This document shows positions 26,629 to 35,674 of a DNA stretch of 64,000 nucleotides, piece by piece. This stretch comes from Putridiphycobacter sp965230485 (GTDB taxonomy: Bacteria; Bacteroidota; Bacteroidia; Flavobacteriales_D; Crocinitomicaceae), in NCBI GenBank assembly GCA_965230485.1, contig CBDDLA010000001.1, forward strand, positions 992,001 to 1,056,000, read 5' to 3'. Position 1 is the first letter of the stretch; each line of letters opens with the position of its first letter. The translations under genes and the position numbers were made by a program. The notes beneath the pieces are model-generated. The model was not told where the DNA came from. It was given only the letters and a program-made list of their open reading frames with translations, and did no database searches.

Positions 26629-27070
26629 TTTTAATTGTTTTTAATTCATTAAACAAATTTGAATTACTCATTATGTAACCTACTCCTAATTCATTAATTA
26701 TAGCAAAACCTGAACCTAGCTTTATACCAAAACCATACTTTAAATTCAACTCAGATAGCAGCAGATTAGAATTTGGCTTTTGTTCACGATATGCAGAAAA
26801 ACTTAAAGATGGATAAAAAAAGATATTTTCGTTTTTGCCTGATAATTGGTATTGATAAGCAATCTGAGGTCCAAAATTATTTGATTCAAAAAATAAATTA
26901 AATCCATAAATTTTTGCTCCAATATGAATTTGATGATTATTAAAATCAAGTCCAATATTTGGATTAATGAAAACACCTATTCTATTGTAGCCTGTTTCTA
27001 GCACAAATTGATGATTTTGACTAAAACTGACGGCGCACTTTAACAATATTATTATTAGTAGTAATCTCAT
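26564..27070 (-). CDS. Outer-membrane beta-barrel protein
   Basis: The 168-residue protein has a short signal peptide (MRLLLIIILLKCAVSFSQ). Alternating-strand sequence follows, such as QIHIGAKIYGFNLFFESN, LKYGFGIKLGSGFAIINELG and FEISLGLVYQLNSSNK, ending close to the stop as small barrels do. It probably forms an eight-stranded outer-membrane barrel. Ligand and role are unknown. It is coupled to DUF389 upstream by a 4-base overlap and overlaps the GDPD gene by 65 bp. Confidence 0.72.
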   Translation of the reverse strand: MRLLLIIILLKCAVSFSQNHQFVLETGYNRIGVFINPNIGLDFNNHQIHIGAKIYGFNLFFESNNFGPQIAYQYQLSGKNENIFFYPSLSFSAYREQKPNSNLLLSELNLKYGFGIKLGSGFAIINELGVGYIMSNSNLFNELKTIKSAYPSFEISLGLVYQLNSSNK

Positions 27071-28566
27071 TCAACAATATAAACTGGAATTGAATCTTGT
27101 TTATGATAGTCTCTTTCTTTTAGTTTGAGAACCAATTTTTTTGCCATTCTAGACTTTAGTTTTTTTCTTTGTCTGTAGTTCATTGATTTTTCGACCTTAA
27201 GTAACAGTGAAAACGTAGTATCAATATTTTCATTTTTTACAGCATACTGCTGGTTGATATAAATATCTATACATTCGGGGTGATCTATCTTGAAATCCTG
27301 AATCACACCTTTTAACCCTTCTATTGAACTATTTTTTTGATTTTGAATAAAACTTATTTTTTCATTGAGCTCATTTATTTTGGCCTCTTTTTCCATTACT
27401 AAACCAACCAATTCCTGATGTCTACCAGATTTTCTATCAAGTACATCTCTTAACTTTTCATCTACAAAAGATTTGTAATCCTCTGGTTGAAAAATATGAA
27501 GATATGTATTTTCTAAGTCGTAATTTATCAATTGACTTTGCCAAATCTCTTTTGTTTTTTCATCAATAATATCACCTTGAATTATAATATTTATAGATGA
27601 CGAATCAGGGTGGTACCAGACTTTGGGTGTGACAATACCCTTTGTGCTTAATACCACAACGTTTTCAATAAAAGCGGCAGAATTCGATTCAAAAATACTC
27701 TTCTTGGTCATTCTATAAAATAGGTAACCTGATGGAGCCACTACCACCAACATAAAAAGTACAATGTAAGTTTTTACTTTTGTTTCAATTTTAGGGTCTA
27801 AATATTCTCGCTTCGGAAAATTAAAATATCTAATTATCAAAAGGGTTGATAAAGCAATTAGTACAGAATTGATAAGAAATAAGTATGATGCTCCAAAAAA
27901 ATAGTTAAACTTTCCTACAGCGAGTCCATAACCAGCGGTACAAAGCGGTGGCATTAAAGCAGTAGCAATGGCTACACCAGGAATAACAGTATCTTTTTTT
28001 CCTTTAACTACTGCAATCACTCCAGCTAATCCACCAACAAAGGCTATTACAACATCTAAAAAGGTGGGCTCGGTTCTAATGAGCAATTGCTCTGTAATGG
28101 TATCTATTGGAGATATTAAAAAATAAAAAAAAGACACGGCCAAACTAACACCTACAGTAATTCCTAGGTTTTTAATTGAGCGAACTAGCAAAGTAAAATC
28201 ATTTATTCCAACACCAAATCCAATACCCCTAATTGGGCCCATAAGAGGAGAAATTAACATAGCTCCAACAATTATAGCGGTTGAATTTATATTTAGACCA
28301 ACTGATGCAATAGCAATAGAACACATCAGAATCCAAACATTATAACCGGTCATGCCTACCCCCTCCTTAGCCTCCTTAACAACATCAGCATAAGACACTA
28401 AACCTTCTTTTATTGAAAAGATACTTTTCAAAACATCAATCATATTTTCCAATATGGCCGACGGTTTTTTTTCTAAATGAAATTTGGTTGGATCATTTTC
28501 GACTGGACCTTTATAATTTCCCTGTATTTTGGGTTCTTGATCAGAATTTAGGTCTTGATTTTCCAT
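27067..28566 (-). CDS. DUF389 family membrane protein
   Basis: The 499-residue protein has a soluble N-terminus, six to seven hydrophobic segments (about 75-290) and a C-terminal soluble or coiled-coil domain (about 300-499). Key blocks are NSTAIIVGAMLISPLMGPI, followed by GIGFGVGIND, and GVAIATALMPPLCTAGYGLAVG, which define DUF389 (TIGR00341/TIGR00271). The family resembles small transporters, but its substrate is not established. Residues about 370-410 (KEAKINELNEKISFIQNQ) look like a coiled coil. It starts 6 bases after the patatin stop and overlaps the barrel gene by 4 bp, within one operon. Confidence 0.9.
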   Translation of the reverse strand: MENQDLNSDQEPKIQGNYKGPVENDPTKFHLEKKPSAILENMIDVLKSIFSIKEGLVSYADVVKEAKEGVGMTGYNVWILMCSIAIASVGLNINSTAIIVGAMLISPLMGPIRGIGFGVGINDFTLLVRSIKNLGITVGVSLAVSFFYFLISPIDTITEQLLIRTEPTFLDVVIAFVGGLAGVIAVVKGKKDTVIPGVAIATALMPPLCTAGYGLAVGKFNYFFGASYLFLINSVLIALSTLLIIRYFNFPKREYLDPKIETKVKTYIVLFMLVVVAPSGYLFYRMTKKSIFESNSAAFIENVVVLSTKGIVTPKVWYHPDSSSINIIIQGDIIDEKTKEIWQSQLINYDLENTYLHIFQPEDYKSFVDEKLRDVLDRKSGRHQELVGLVMEKEAKINELNEKISFIQNQKNSSIEGLKGVIQDFKIDHPECIDIYINQQYAVKNENIDTTFSLLLKVEKSMNYRQRKKLKSRMAKKLVLKLKERDYHKQDSIPVYIVE

Positions 28567-28572
28567 AAAGTT

Positions 28573-30780
28573 TTAGCGTAACAAATGTATCAATTTTACT
28601 AATTCTTTTTGATTTGTAGCATTCTCAAATGCACTTTTTATTTTTAACTTTTCAATTTCAGTTAGGTGCCAACTCAATGAAATATGATCTTGAAGATTTT
28701 TTCGAAGTAAAAACGAAATTTTGTCAACCTTTAATTCAGTAGAATTCATAAAATCGAAAAGTTCACTGGCGTTATATTCTTGTGAATGTAGATAATTGCC
28801 ATAAAAATTACCAATAGGTTTTGTTAATCTGTCTTTTATTGATAACCCGCGTTCAGATGAGATATCATAATCCTTGCTGATATCTCTAATTTCAATTAAT
28901 ACTATCCCACTTGTATTGACCGAAAGCCAATCCTCAAAAGCCTTAATATATTGCACGGTAGTTTTTATTCCATAATTATCCCTAATACCAGCGTCCATTG
29001 CCGCAATCTCTGGTTTAGTCGGTAAATTAATCATTGGCAAAACATATGGAAAAGTAGCATTCATTCTCAAAGCTGTTAAAAAACTCAATGATTTTGCATC
29101 ATTATTTTTAAAGAGTTTTATAAATTCTACGTTTTCAGGTCCAATATCTTTGTTATCAAACTCAACACCATTTAAAAAGCCATATGGCTGACTAGCAATA
29201 ATAAGCCTTCTGCCATCATTCACAATTGTTGGTGAAAGTACAATAAGAGGTATCTCACTATTCGACTCCAGCTTTTCGTAATCAGACAAAGATTTGTTCA
29301 GTATGCCATTCGTGTTTTGATTGAGATCTTTTTCAAATACCGCCCCCCTATCCGATTCGTATTCTTTGCCGTTATAATTATAGCTTTTCCGCCTTAAAAA
29401 AAGATCATTTGTTACCATATTGAAAGAAAGACTATTTAGAAGGTCGTTTCCCATGTTGATGATGTAGGTACTATCTTTTAATAAATCGTTATCTCCCTGA
29501 GTTTGAAAATACAATTCGCGAAAGTATGCCCCTCCGAGCATTCCACCTGATGCGCCTGTAATAAGGTGTGTACTTTTCATAAATTTACCATCAAACGCAG
29601 TATTTAATTTTGTTAAAACATTGAAAGTCCATAATGCTGCGCGCAAGCCTCCTCCTGATACATTAACAATAATTAATTTAGGTTTACTAACACCTTGGAT
29701 TTTTGATGCTTTGACTTTCCAAGTCTTTAAAATATTTAGGTGAGTATATAAGTCCTCTTCTAGTATACTATCGTTATACTGTAAAGACTTTAAATGATTA
29801 AGGGAATAAGAGACTTTAGAATCATAATTTATGCCGTAAGCGTAGCTCTTTATAGAAAAGAAATCGGCATTATAAGTTAAAAAGTTAAACAAAATAGCCA
29901 ATAAGACCAGTACAGCTAAAGTCCACCTTCTTAACCATGAATAGATGATACTAAATATCATAATTAAGACTGTAAAGAGCAATAATATACTTGCAGCAGC
30001 GGGGATCAAAAAAATGTCTTTATCCGAAAATAAACCGATTACAACAAATGAAACCACTACAATAATTTCAAACAAAGTCGCATTAAACTGATTTTGTTTA
30101 AACACCTTTTCAAACATTTCCTGATCGTAATGTCCAACATCACGGGTTCCTCTTATGAAAAAGAAACCACTCATATAGTATTTTGGTTGGTATTTTTTAG
30201 CAATATCAAGTTGCATTAGTGCAGAAGGTCTTAAAAAAAATGATTTGGCTAGATTTTTTTTAGGTACCTTAAACTTATCAGCATTTTTATTAGTCAGTCG
30301 AAAATAGAACATTGACAAGATTAAAAATACTGATATCCCGATCAGAAGTGCTGCTACATATGTGTGAATATTACTTAAACTCTTTAGATCTTCATAGTAC
30401 TCTAAATTGTAAATATTATTGACTAGAACTATTAAAAATAATAATGGAATTAATGAATTATTGATACAAAACTTATAAAAAGGTCTTGCCAAAGTAGCAA
30501 TAAAAGGAAATGAAGGCCCTAGGATTAAATAGCTATATAGGTGGAAAGCCATAAAAAATCCCCCAACAGAAAAACCAAGAATGAAATATGAAAAAAACCC
30601 AACTTCACTTAAATATTCTGGCGACAAAAACAAGTAAGGAATACCAAACATCATGGCAGTACTCTTTGTTATAAAACCAAATAATAGTGCCCAAATAAGC
30701 AATATAAGGTGGTTTTTTTTAAAGTGCAAAAAAAACAACTGAATCGGAAAAAATAGTACGTAGTTCTTAATTTTACCCAT
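28573..30780 (-). CDS. Patatin-like phospholipase with N-terminal membrane domain
   Basis: The 735-residue protein has eight or so membrane segments in residues 1-320. A patatin domain follows with an oxyanion-hole motif SGGGLRAALWTFNVL (about 372-386) and the nucleophile GASGGMLGG, serine near residue 409. The catalytic aspartate lies in AAMDAGIRDNYG, near residue 595. This gives the Ser-Asp dyad of patatin lipases, which hydrolyse acyl bonds in membrane lipids. The combination with a large membrane domain is unusual compared with the soluble RssA/PlpD types. It is the first gene of the operon leading to the SUI1 factor. Confidence 0.85.
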   Translation of the reverse strand: MGKIKNYVLFFPIQLFFLHFKKNHLILLIWALLFGFITKSTAMMFGIPYLFLSPEYLSEVGFFSYFILGFSVGGFFMAFHLYSYLILGPSFPFIATLARPFYKFCINNSLIPLLFLIVLVNNIYNLEYYEDLKSLSNIHTYVAALLIGISVFLILSMFYFRLTNKNADKFKVPKKNLAKSFFLRPSALMQLDIAKKYQPKYYMSGFFFIRGTRDVGHYDQEMFEKVFKQNQFNATLFEIIVVVSFVVIGLFSDKDIFLIPAAASILLLFTVLIMIFSIIYSWLRRWTLAVLVLLAILFNFLTYNADFFSIKSYAYGINYDSKVSYSLNHLKSLQYNDSILEEDLYTHLNILKTWKVKASKIQGVSKPKLIIVNVSGGGLRAALWTFNVLTKLNTAFDGKFMKSTHLITGASGGMLGGAYFRELYFQTQGDNDLLKDSTYIINMGNDLLNSLSFNMVTNDLFLRRKSYNYNGKEYESDRGAVFEKDLNQNTNGILNKSLSDYEKLESNSEIPLIVLSPTIVNDGRRLIIASQPYGFLNGVEFDNKDIGPENVEFIKLFKNNDAKSLSFLTALRMNATFPYVLPMINLPTKPEIAAMDAGIRDNYGIKTTVQYIKAFEDWLSVNTSGIVLIEIRDISKDYDISSERGLSIKDRLTKPIGNFYGNYLHSQEYNASELFDFMNSTELKVDKISFLLRKNLQDHISLSWHLTEIEKLKIKSAFENATNQKELVKLIHLLR

Positions 30781-30869
30781 ACTTTGCTTGCGTGAATATA
30801 CTTATAAAAACGGGCGAAATTGCAAATGAGTTTGCATTAGGACAAGATAGGGCTCAATCAGCTTTTTCG

Positions 30870-31499
30870 CTACTCCCATTTAAGCACATTGTCAGAAGTG
30901 ACATTTAATGTGTATTTCAGTGGTAAGCCCATTGACTGAAAAATGGCTTGTTTTAATTGATTTTTATGAGACAATGCAGAATCAGAAAATTTAACAATTA
31001 CGATTGAACGGTCAAAAACACCGCACCACAAAGGTGACTCTTTTACATTGACTTTAACTTCTTCTAATTTTACCTCTTCACATTTATCTCCAAAACATGA
31101 AAGCCAATTATTAAAAGCATTGTGTGTTGCCGAAGTATCAATGAAATCATACTTGAAGAATGTAGCTACTGCATTACTATCAGACAATGACATAAACAGT
31201 GATTTTTCAGAATTTTCATAACTGAATCTATCAATCAGCGTTGTTTTATGATGAGTTTCAAAGCTAAATGATTGATAAAGTTTTTGACTAAGTTTGCTTA
31301 CAAAAGTGCCATCTAATTCTGGCATTTTTAATTCCTCTTCTTTTTCATCATTCTCAGCTAATTCTTCACCTAAGAATTCCTCAATTGAAACAACTTCTTT
31401 TAACGGCTGTTTTTTATTACAACCATACAGCGGTGTAAGCAAAAATACAACGACCAAAAGCTTATTAAAAAAAATAAAAAAGTTTGTTTTACTGATCAC
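30870..31499 (-). CDS. Hypothetical lipoprotein
   Basis: With GTG at 31499 as start, the protein has 209 residues and a lipoprotein signal NFFIFFNKLLVVVFLLTPLYGC with cysteine 27. The open frame continues to an ATG at 31556, but that would overlap the upstream lipoprotein gene by 68 bp instead of 11 bp and place 19 charged residues in front of the signal. The mature protein has an acidic stretch (EELAENDEKEEELK) and no recognised domain. It is the last gene of the operon that begins with gldF. Confidence 0.68.
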   Translation of the reverse strand: MISKTNFFIFFNKLLVVVFLLTPLYGCNKKQPLKEVVSIEEFLGEELAENDEKEEELKMPELDGTFVSKLSQKLYQSFSFETHHKTTLIDRFSYENSEKSLFMSLSDSNAVATFFKYDFIDTSATHNAFNNWLSCFGDKCEEVKLEEVKVNVKESPLWCGVFDRSIVIVKFSDSALSHKNQLKQAIFQSMGLPLKYTLNVTSDNVLKWE

Positions 31500-31728
31500 A
31501 ATTTTCTGATATTTCAACTCTTGTTTCAAAATCAATTTGTTCAACCTCATCAGCAATAGGACAATAGTTCATCATTTCATTTAAAAAACAATTACAATAG
31601 TCCTTAGATCCTCCCTCATCAAAACAAATTCTTAAAAATTCATTTTGATTAGTTTTTGACCAATTATTGCTTTTGCAACTTAAACATATCGATAATAGTA
31701 TAACACAAAAGATGCCAAAATATTTCAT
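31489..31728 (-). CDS. Small cysteine-rich lipoprotein
   Basis: The 79-residue protein starts MKYFGIFCVILLSICLSCKS, a lipoprotein signal with the modified cysteine at residue 18. The mature part of 62 residues has five further cysteines, in LRICFDE, KDYCNCFLNE, MNYCPIAD and SENCDQ, which could make disulfides in the periplasm. No family is recognised. The start lies directly after the cysteine desulfurase stop (no gap), and the tail overlaps the next lipoprotein gene, so all three are co-translated. Confidence 0.75.
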   Translation of the reverse strand: MKYFGIFCVILLSICLSCKSNNWSKTNQNEFLRICFDEGGSKDYCNCFLNEMMNYCPIADEVEQIDFETRVEISENCDQ

Positions 31729-32862
31729 TTATGAATCAATTATTTTTTTTATCTTATCAATAGTAAATTCTATATCTTGCTTTTTAGTATAACGACTGAA
31801 GGAAAATCTGGCATTACTTCTTGTTGTATCAGCATTAATTCCTCTCAGAACATGCGAGCCAGCATTTGCTCCTGATGTACAGGCACTCCCCCCTGAACAG
31901 GCAACCCCTTCTAAATCTAGCATAAACAAAAGCATTTCCTGTTTTTCAAACGGTGGGAAACATACATTCAAAACTGTATACAAGCTTTTTTCAGGATCAG
32001 TCTCACCATGAAATTGGATTCCAGGAATTTTCTCTTTCAAGGATTCCATCATAAAACTTTTTAAACTCTGTACATGTTTCTGATGACTTTCTACATCATG
32101 GGTTGCTAATTCAAGCGCTTTAGTTAATCCTACTATTCCAGAAATATTTTCAGTACCTGCGCGTAAACCTCTCTCTTGAGACCCACCTTCAATAAACGGT
32201 TTTATTTGGAGTGATTTATTAACATATAAAAATCCAATTCCCTTGGGACCATGAAATTTATGCGCTGAGCAAGTGATAAAGTCTATGTCTAGCTCTTCAA
32301 GATTTATGTCATAATGCCCTAAGGTCTGAACTGTATCTGAATGAAAATAAGCCTGGTGTTTTCTGCACATTTTGCTTACTTTTTCAATAGGTAATAAAGT
32401 TCCTATTTCGTTATTAGCGTGCATTAAGGATACTAATGTAAGGTCGTCAGACTTTGATAACAATGACTCTAAATGTTTCAAATCTACCCGACCTTTATCA
32501 TCAAGATCAACATAAGATACATTTACATTATGCTTTTTGAGACTTGATTCACAAGTGTGCACAACTGCATGATGTTCGATTCTCGAAGTAATAATATGCT
32601 TTACACCTAAATCAAGGATCGAACAAAGAATAGCCATATTATCCGCTTCAGTTCCCCCAGAAGTAAACACAATTTCTTTGGGTAAACATCTTACAATTTT
32701 CGCTACTTTTCGCCTTGCATTTTCAATAATCGCTTTGGCATTTCTACCATAAGCGTGAATAGATGATGGGTTTCCATACTCTGTTTTCATTACTTCGGTC
32801 ATGCGATCTATAACCTGTTCAGCCATTGGCGTTGTAGCCGCGTTATCTAAATATACAGTCAT
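31729..32862 (-). CDS. Cysteine desulfurase (IscS/NifS family)
   Basis: The 377-residue PLP enzyme removes sulfur from cysteine for Fe-S clusters and thiolated nucleosides. The PLP lysine is in TCSAHKFHGPKGIGFL near residue 202. The catalytic cysteine is in ACSGGSACTSGANAGSHVL near residue 328. DNAATTPMAEQVIDRM at the N-terminus is typical. The short loop round the cysteine fits group I (IscS/NifS-like). No iscU or suf genes are adjacent; the neighbours are a DUF4340 protein (2 bases upstream) and lipoproteins, so its partner is unclear from context. Confidence 0.94.
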   Translation of the reverse strand: MTVYLDNAATTPMAEQVIDRMTEVMKTEYGNPSSIHAYGRNAKAIIENARRKVAKIVRCLPKEIVFTSGGTEADNMAILCSILDLGVKHIITSRIEHHAVVHTCESSLKKHNVNVSYVDLDDKGRVDLKHLESLLSKSDDLTLVSLMHANNEIGTLLPIEKVSKMCRKHQAYFHSDTVQTLGHYDINLEELDIDFITCSAHKFHGPKGIGFLYVNKSLQIKPFIEGGSQERGLRAGTENISGIVGLTKALELATHDVESHQKHVQSLKSFMMESLKEKIPGIQFHGETDPEKSLYTVLNVCFPPFEKQEMLLFMLDLEGVACSGGSACTSGANAGSHVLRGINADTTRSNARFSFSRYTKKQDIEFTIDKIKKIIDS

Positions 32863-32864
32863 TT

Positions 32865-33887
32865 CTACCTTATTTCTGTGAAGTTTTCTAATGTTTTAAA
32901 AGCTTTATCAAATACAAAATATTGTAACAATACAAATGTACCATTATTCGTCACACCATATAACTTATCCCTATCAATGGTAATTAAATTACCATCATAA
33001 TCATAATCAGTATGATCTGGTGTTTTTAGATGAGTAATTAGCTTATTTTTTTCTCCATTTCTTTTAGTGACCACAATTGTGTAATGAGGGTTGGATGACA
33101 TTATAGAGTCTCTTTTTCCTGTTGGCATAATCGGCTCTTTTATATTATAATGCATTTTAGCAAATCCCGTTATATAATCTCGCACTTTCGTTGTATCAAA
33201 GTCTTTTACCTTATTATTGTTATTATACAGTTCAAAAATACTTGTATCGTTGCTAACTATTCTAAAGTTTTGATCTGGATTTTCATGATTAATTACATCA
33301 ATTTCCTCAATACTTAAAAGGTCGTCGTATACAAAAACACCTGAACATTCATAATCTTTTTTGTTGACAGAGAATTGGTCAGACAAATTACCGTAAACAT
33401 TCGGCTGGAAAGTAATGAAAGGCTCAGGTGAAATACCTACTCCTTCAATTTTTAGTATCATGTATGTACCATAATGGTCTGCCGTTGTGGTGCCTATAAA
33501 CCAAGTTTTTGTCAATTTCCCATGTTGAAATATCTCAATTTTTTTGTGCTGTGCCAATGTTTGTTTGTTAACGTTTTCGATAGCACCTTTGGGTACAGGA
33601 GACTTGATGGCAATATATTTAATGGTTTCCAAGAAAACGAATATCATATGATCTTGTATACATCCACCTTCAGCAAAATTCCACTGACCATCCTTTTTTA
33701 CGAAGTCAATGTTTCCTCCCATATTGTCAGATATTCTTAACCTGTCAATGGTACTCGTATCTTTTATTGCAAATTCCGAAAGTGCATTAGTACTTAGTGA
33801 AGATTTTTTTTGCGAGGATAGATGATAAACAAAATAAGCTAACACTCCAAGCACAAGAAATAGACCAACTAATTTTAACTTACCCAT
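32865..33887 (-). CDS. DUF4340-domain protein next to gldG
   Basis: The 340-residue protein has one N-terminal membrane helix (LKLVGLFLVLGVLAYFVYHL). A periplasmic DUF4340 region follows, with IDRLRISDNMGGNIDFVKKDGQWNF, KKIEIFQHGKLTKTWFIGT and DLLSIEEIDVINHENPDQNF. DUF4340 proteins usually lie beside GldG-like ABC auxiliary proteins and are thought to work with that exporter. Here the gene starts 8 bases after gldG and ends 2 bases before the cysteine desulfurase. The function is inferred from context. Confidence 0.82.
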   Translation of the reverse strand: MGKLKLVGLFLVLGVLAYFVYHLSSQKKSSLSTNALSEFAIKDTSTIDRLRISDNMGGNIDFVKKDGQWNFAEGGCIQDHMIFVFLETIKYIAIKSPVPKGAIENVNKQTLAQHKKIEIFQHGKLTKTWFIGTTTADHYGTYMILKIEGVGISPEPFITFQPNVYGNLSDQFSVNKKDYECSGVFVYDDLLSIEEIDVINHENPDQNFRIVSNDTSIFELYNNNNKVKDFDTTKVRDYITGFAKMHYNIKEPIMPTGKRDSIMSSNPHYTIVVTKRNGEKNKLITHLKTPDHTDYDYDGNLITIDRDKLYGVTNNGTFVLLQYFVFDKAFKTLENFTEIR

Positions 33888-33895
33888 AAATTATT

Positions 33896-35674
33896 TTATT
33901 TAGCATACTTTTTCCTTCTAAGAACTAATAGTAACAATCCTAAAATAGCCACAAAAATTACTGGAAATAATACATTTAGAATTTTCCAAAATGATTTTTC
34001 CGTCTTTGCTTTTTTAGCATCTAACATCCTTAGCGAAATTGATTTTGATCGAATGGCAATAAGCGAAGCATCTCCCATTAAATAATCAATTGCATTAAGG
34101 AAAAACTCCTTGTTACCATAGTGAAATTTGGGCGACCCATTTTTAGTGGTGACTTGAAAACGATCTACATTTAAAGGCACAGGCCCCATCTTCTTTTTGC
34201 CTTGTTGATAGAAAGTAAATGACCCATCAATAATATCTCCATCTCCAACAACAATCATCTTATTAGGTACTGATAGGTATTTAGTTTCGAATGCGCCATC
34301 TTCAGTAAATGCTTCACTAATCCTACCCTTAAAAGGAGAAGAAAATTGACCTTCAAGCAATACTGCCATTGGATTTTTTCCAAATTTTGGGTTTGAGAAG
34401 TCTGGCTTAAATTGCTCAGCAATAAATCCGTAATTAATTCTAATTGGAGCTAATAATCGTTTAGATTCTAAAGAACTGAAAAGCAATTCAGTTTTCTTAA
34501 CCTTTATGTCATTTTTATTTACCGCTTCAACAGAACTTGCATATTCAAATTTAATGGGGTCAAGGTTACGAACAATAGGATGCTCTCCTGTTTGAATTAA
34601 TGGATAAAAATACCATGCTGCACCTGGTAAACGCATGTGGGAAGGAGGAATAAACTCATGCGTACAAACATTATCCATTACCAGATCATTATTAATTCTA
34701 GCCCCGTACTTAAACAATAAGTCATTCTGAATATTCAAATCCGCTGAAAATCCGTATGTTTCTCCAGTAAAAACAAGTGAATCCTCATTAAATATAATGG
34801 GATCAACCATCCACATCACCTTACCTCCTCTCATAATAAACTGATCAATAACAAACTTGTCCTTTTCAGTAAATCGCTGTTTAGGTTTGGCAATAACAAG
34901 TGCATCCAAATCGTCTAAAGCATATATTTTTCCGTCAATTGTTACATCACCAACTCTATAATCTTTTCTGAGCTCATTTCTCACTTCTTCAGTCTGCTTT
35001 TCATTTAGCTCACCATGACCTTGCAGAAAGCCAATTGAGCTGGGTTCAGTAGTTGTCATACGACGAATTGAGCTAATTAACTTATACTCTATATCATTTA
35101 CAGTATTATCTACCAAATTTTGAAGATTTTCTCCAAGCACTATAACCGGCCTATCGAAAAACTGCACTACGTCTGCAGTAACTCCTCCATATTCAACGAC
35201 TGCTCCAGGCCAAACATAAAATTCTTCAGCACTATTCGATTCAAAATTTTGAACCCTTGTTGGCAAAATGCCTTTACCCTTATTGTATAATTTATCTTGA
35301 ACCTCAAGATTATATTTTTTATCCTCCTCTCCATTAGGATCAATAAATTCGTACTGAATCTTATCACCAGAGTAGGCAATGAATTCATCTAATATATTTT
35401 GTATGTTATTTCGAATATTCTGCATATCGGCAGGTAAATCTCCATCTAAATATATTTTAAAGAAAATTCTATCTTTTAATCTGTCATTTTCCTGTAATAA
35501 ATTAATTGTATTCTCGGACAACGTGTAACGCTTATCTTCAGTCAAATCAATTCTTACATTAAAAAATGATACTATTATGTTGAAAAAGAATAAAATTCCA
35601 ATTAACATAATGAATTGGAGTACGGTTGACCGTTTTGAAGACCGTATGTGTTTGTCTTGTTTACTCTTTACCAT
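33896..35674 (-). CDS. gldG: Gliding motility ABC transporter substrate-binding protein GldG
   Basis: The 592-residue protein has an N-terminal helix (VLQFIMLIGILFFFNIIVSF), then VRIDLTEDKRYTLSENTINLL, the hallmark of GldG and the ABC_transp_aux family. A large periplasmic domain includes IGFLQGHGELNEKQTEEV and GGKVMWMVDP. A C-terminal helix (VLFPVIFVAILGLLLLVL) is followed by a basic tail. GldG with GldF and GldA forms an ABC transporter needed for gliding in Flavobacterium. I start at ATG 35674 (MVKSKQDKHIR), which overlaps the gldF stop by 7 bp; the open frame extends to 35725. Confidence 0.92.
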   Translation of the reverse strand: MVKSKQDKHIRSSKRSTVLQFIMLIGILFFFNIIVSFFNVRIDLTEDKRYTLSENTINLLQENDRLKDRIFFKIYLDGDLPADMQNIRNNIQNILDEFIAYSGDKIQYEFIDPNGEEDKKYNLEVQDKLYNKGKGILPTRVQNFESNSAEEFYVWPGAVVEYGGVTADVVQFFDRPVIVLGENLQNLVDNTVNDIEYKLISSIRRMTTTEPSSIGFLQGHGELNEKQTEEVRNELRKDYRVGDVTIDGKIYALDDLDALVIAKPKQRFTEKDKFVIDQFIMRGGKVMWMVDPIIFNEDSLVFTGETYGFSADLNIQNDLLFKYGARINNDLVMDNVCTHEFIPPSHMRLPGAAWYFYPLIQTGEHPIVRNLDPIKFEYASSVEAVNKNDIKVKKTELLFSSLESKRLLAPIRINYGFIAEQFKPDFSNPKFGKNPMAVLLEGQFSSPFKGRISEAFTEDGAFETKYLSVPNKMIVVGDGDIIDGSFTFYQQGKKKMGPVPLNVDRFQVTTKNGSPKFHYGNKEFFLNAIDYLMGDASLIAIRSKSISLRMLDAKKAKTEKSFWKILNVLFPVIFVAILGLLLLVLRRKKYAK

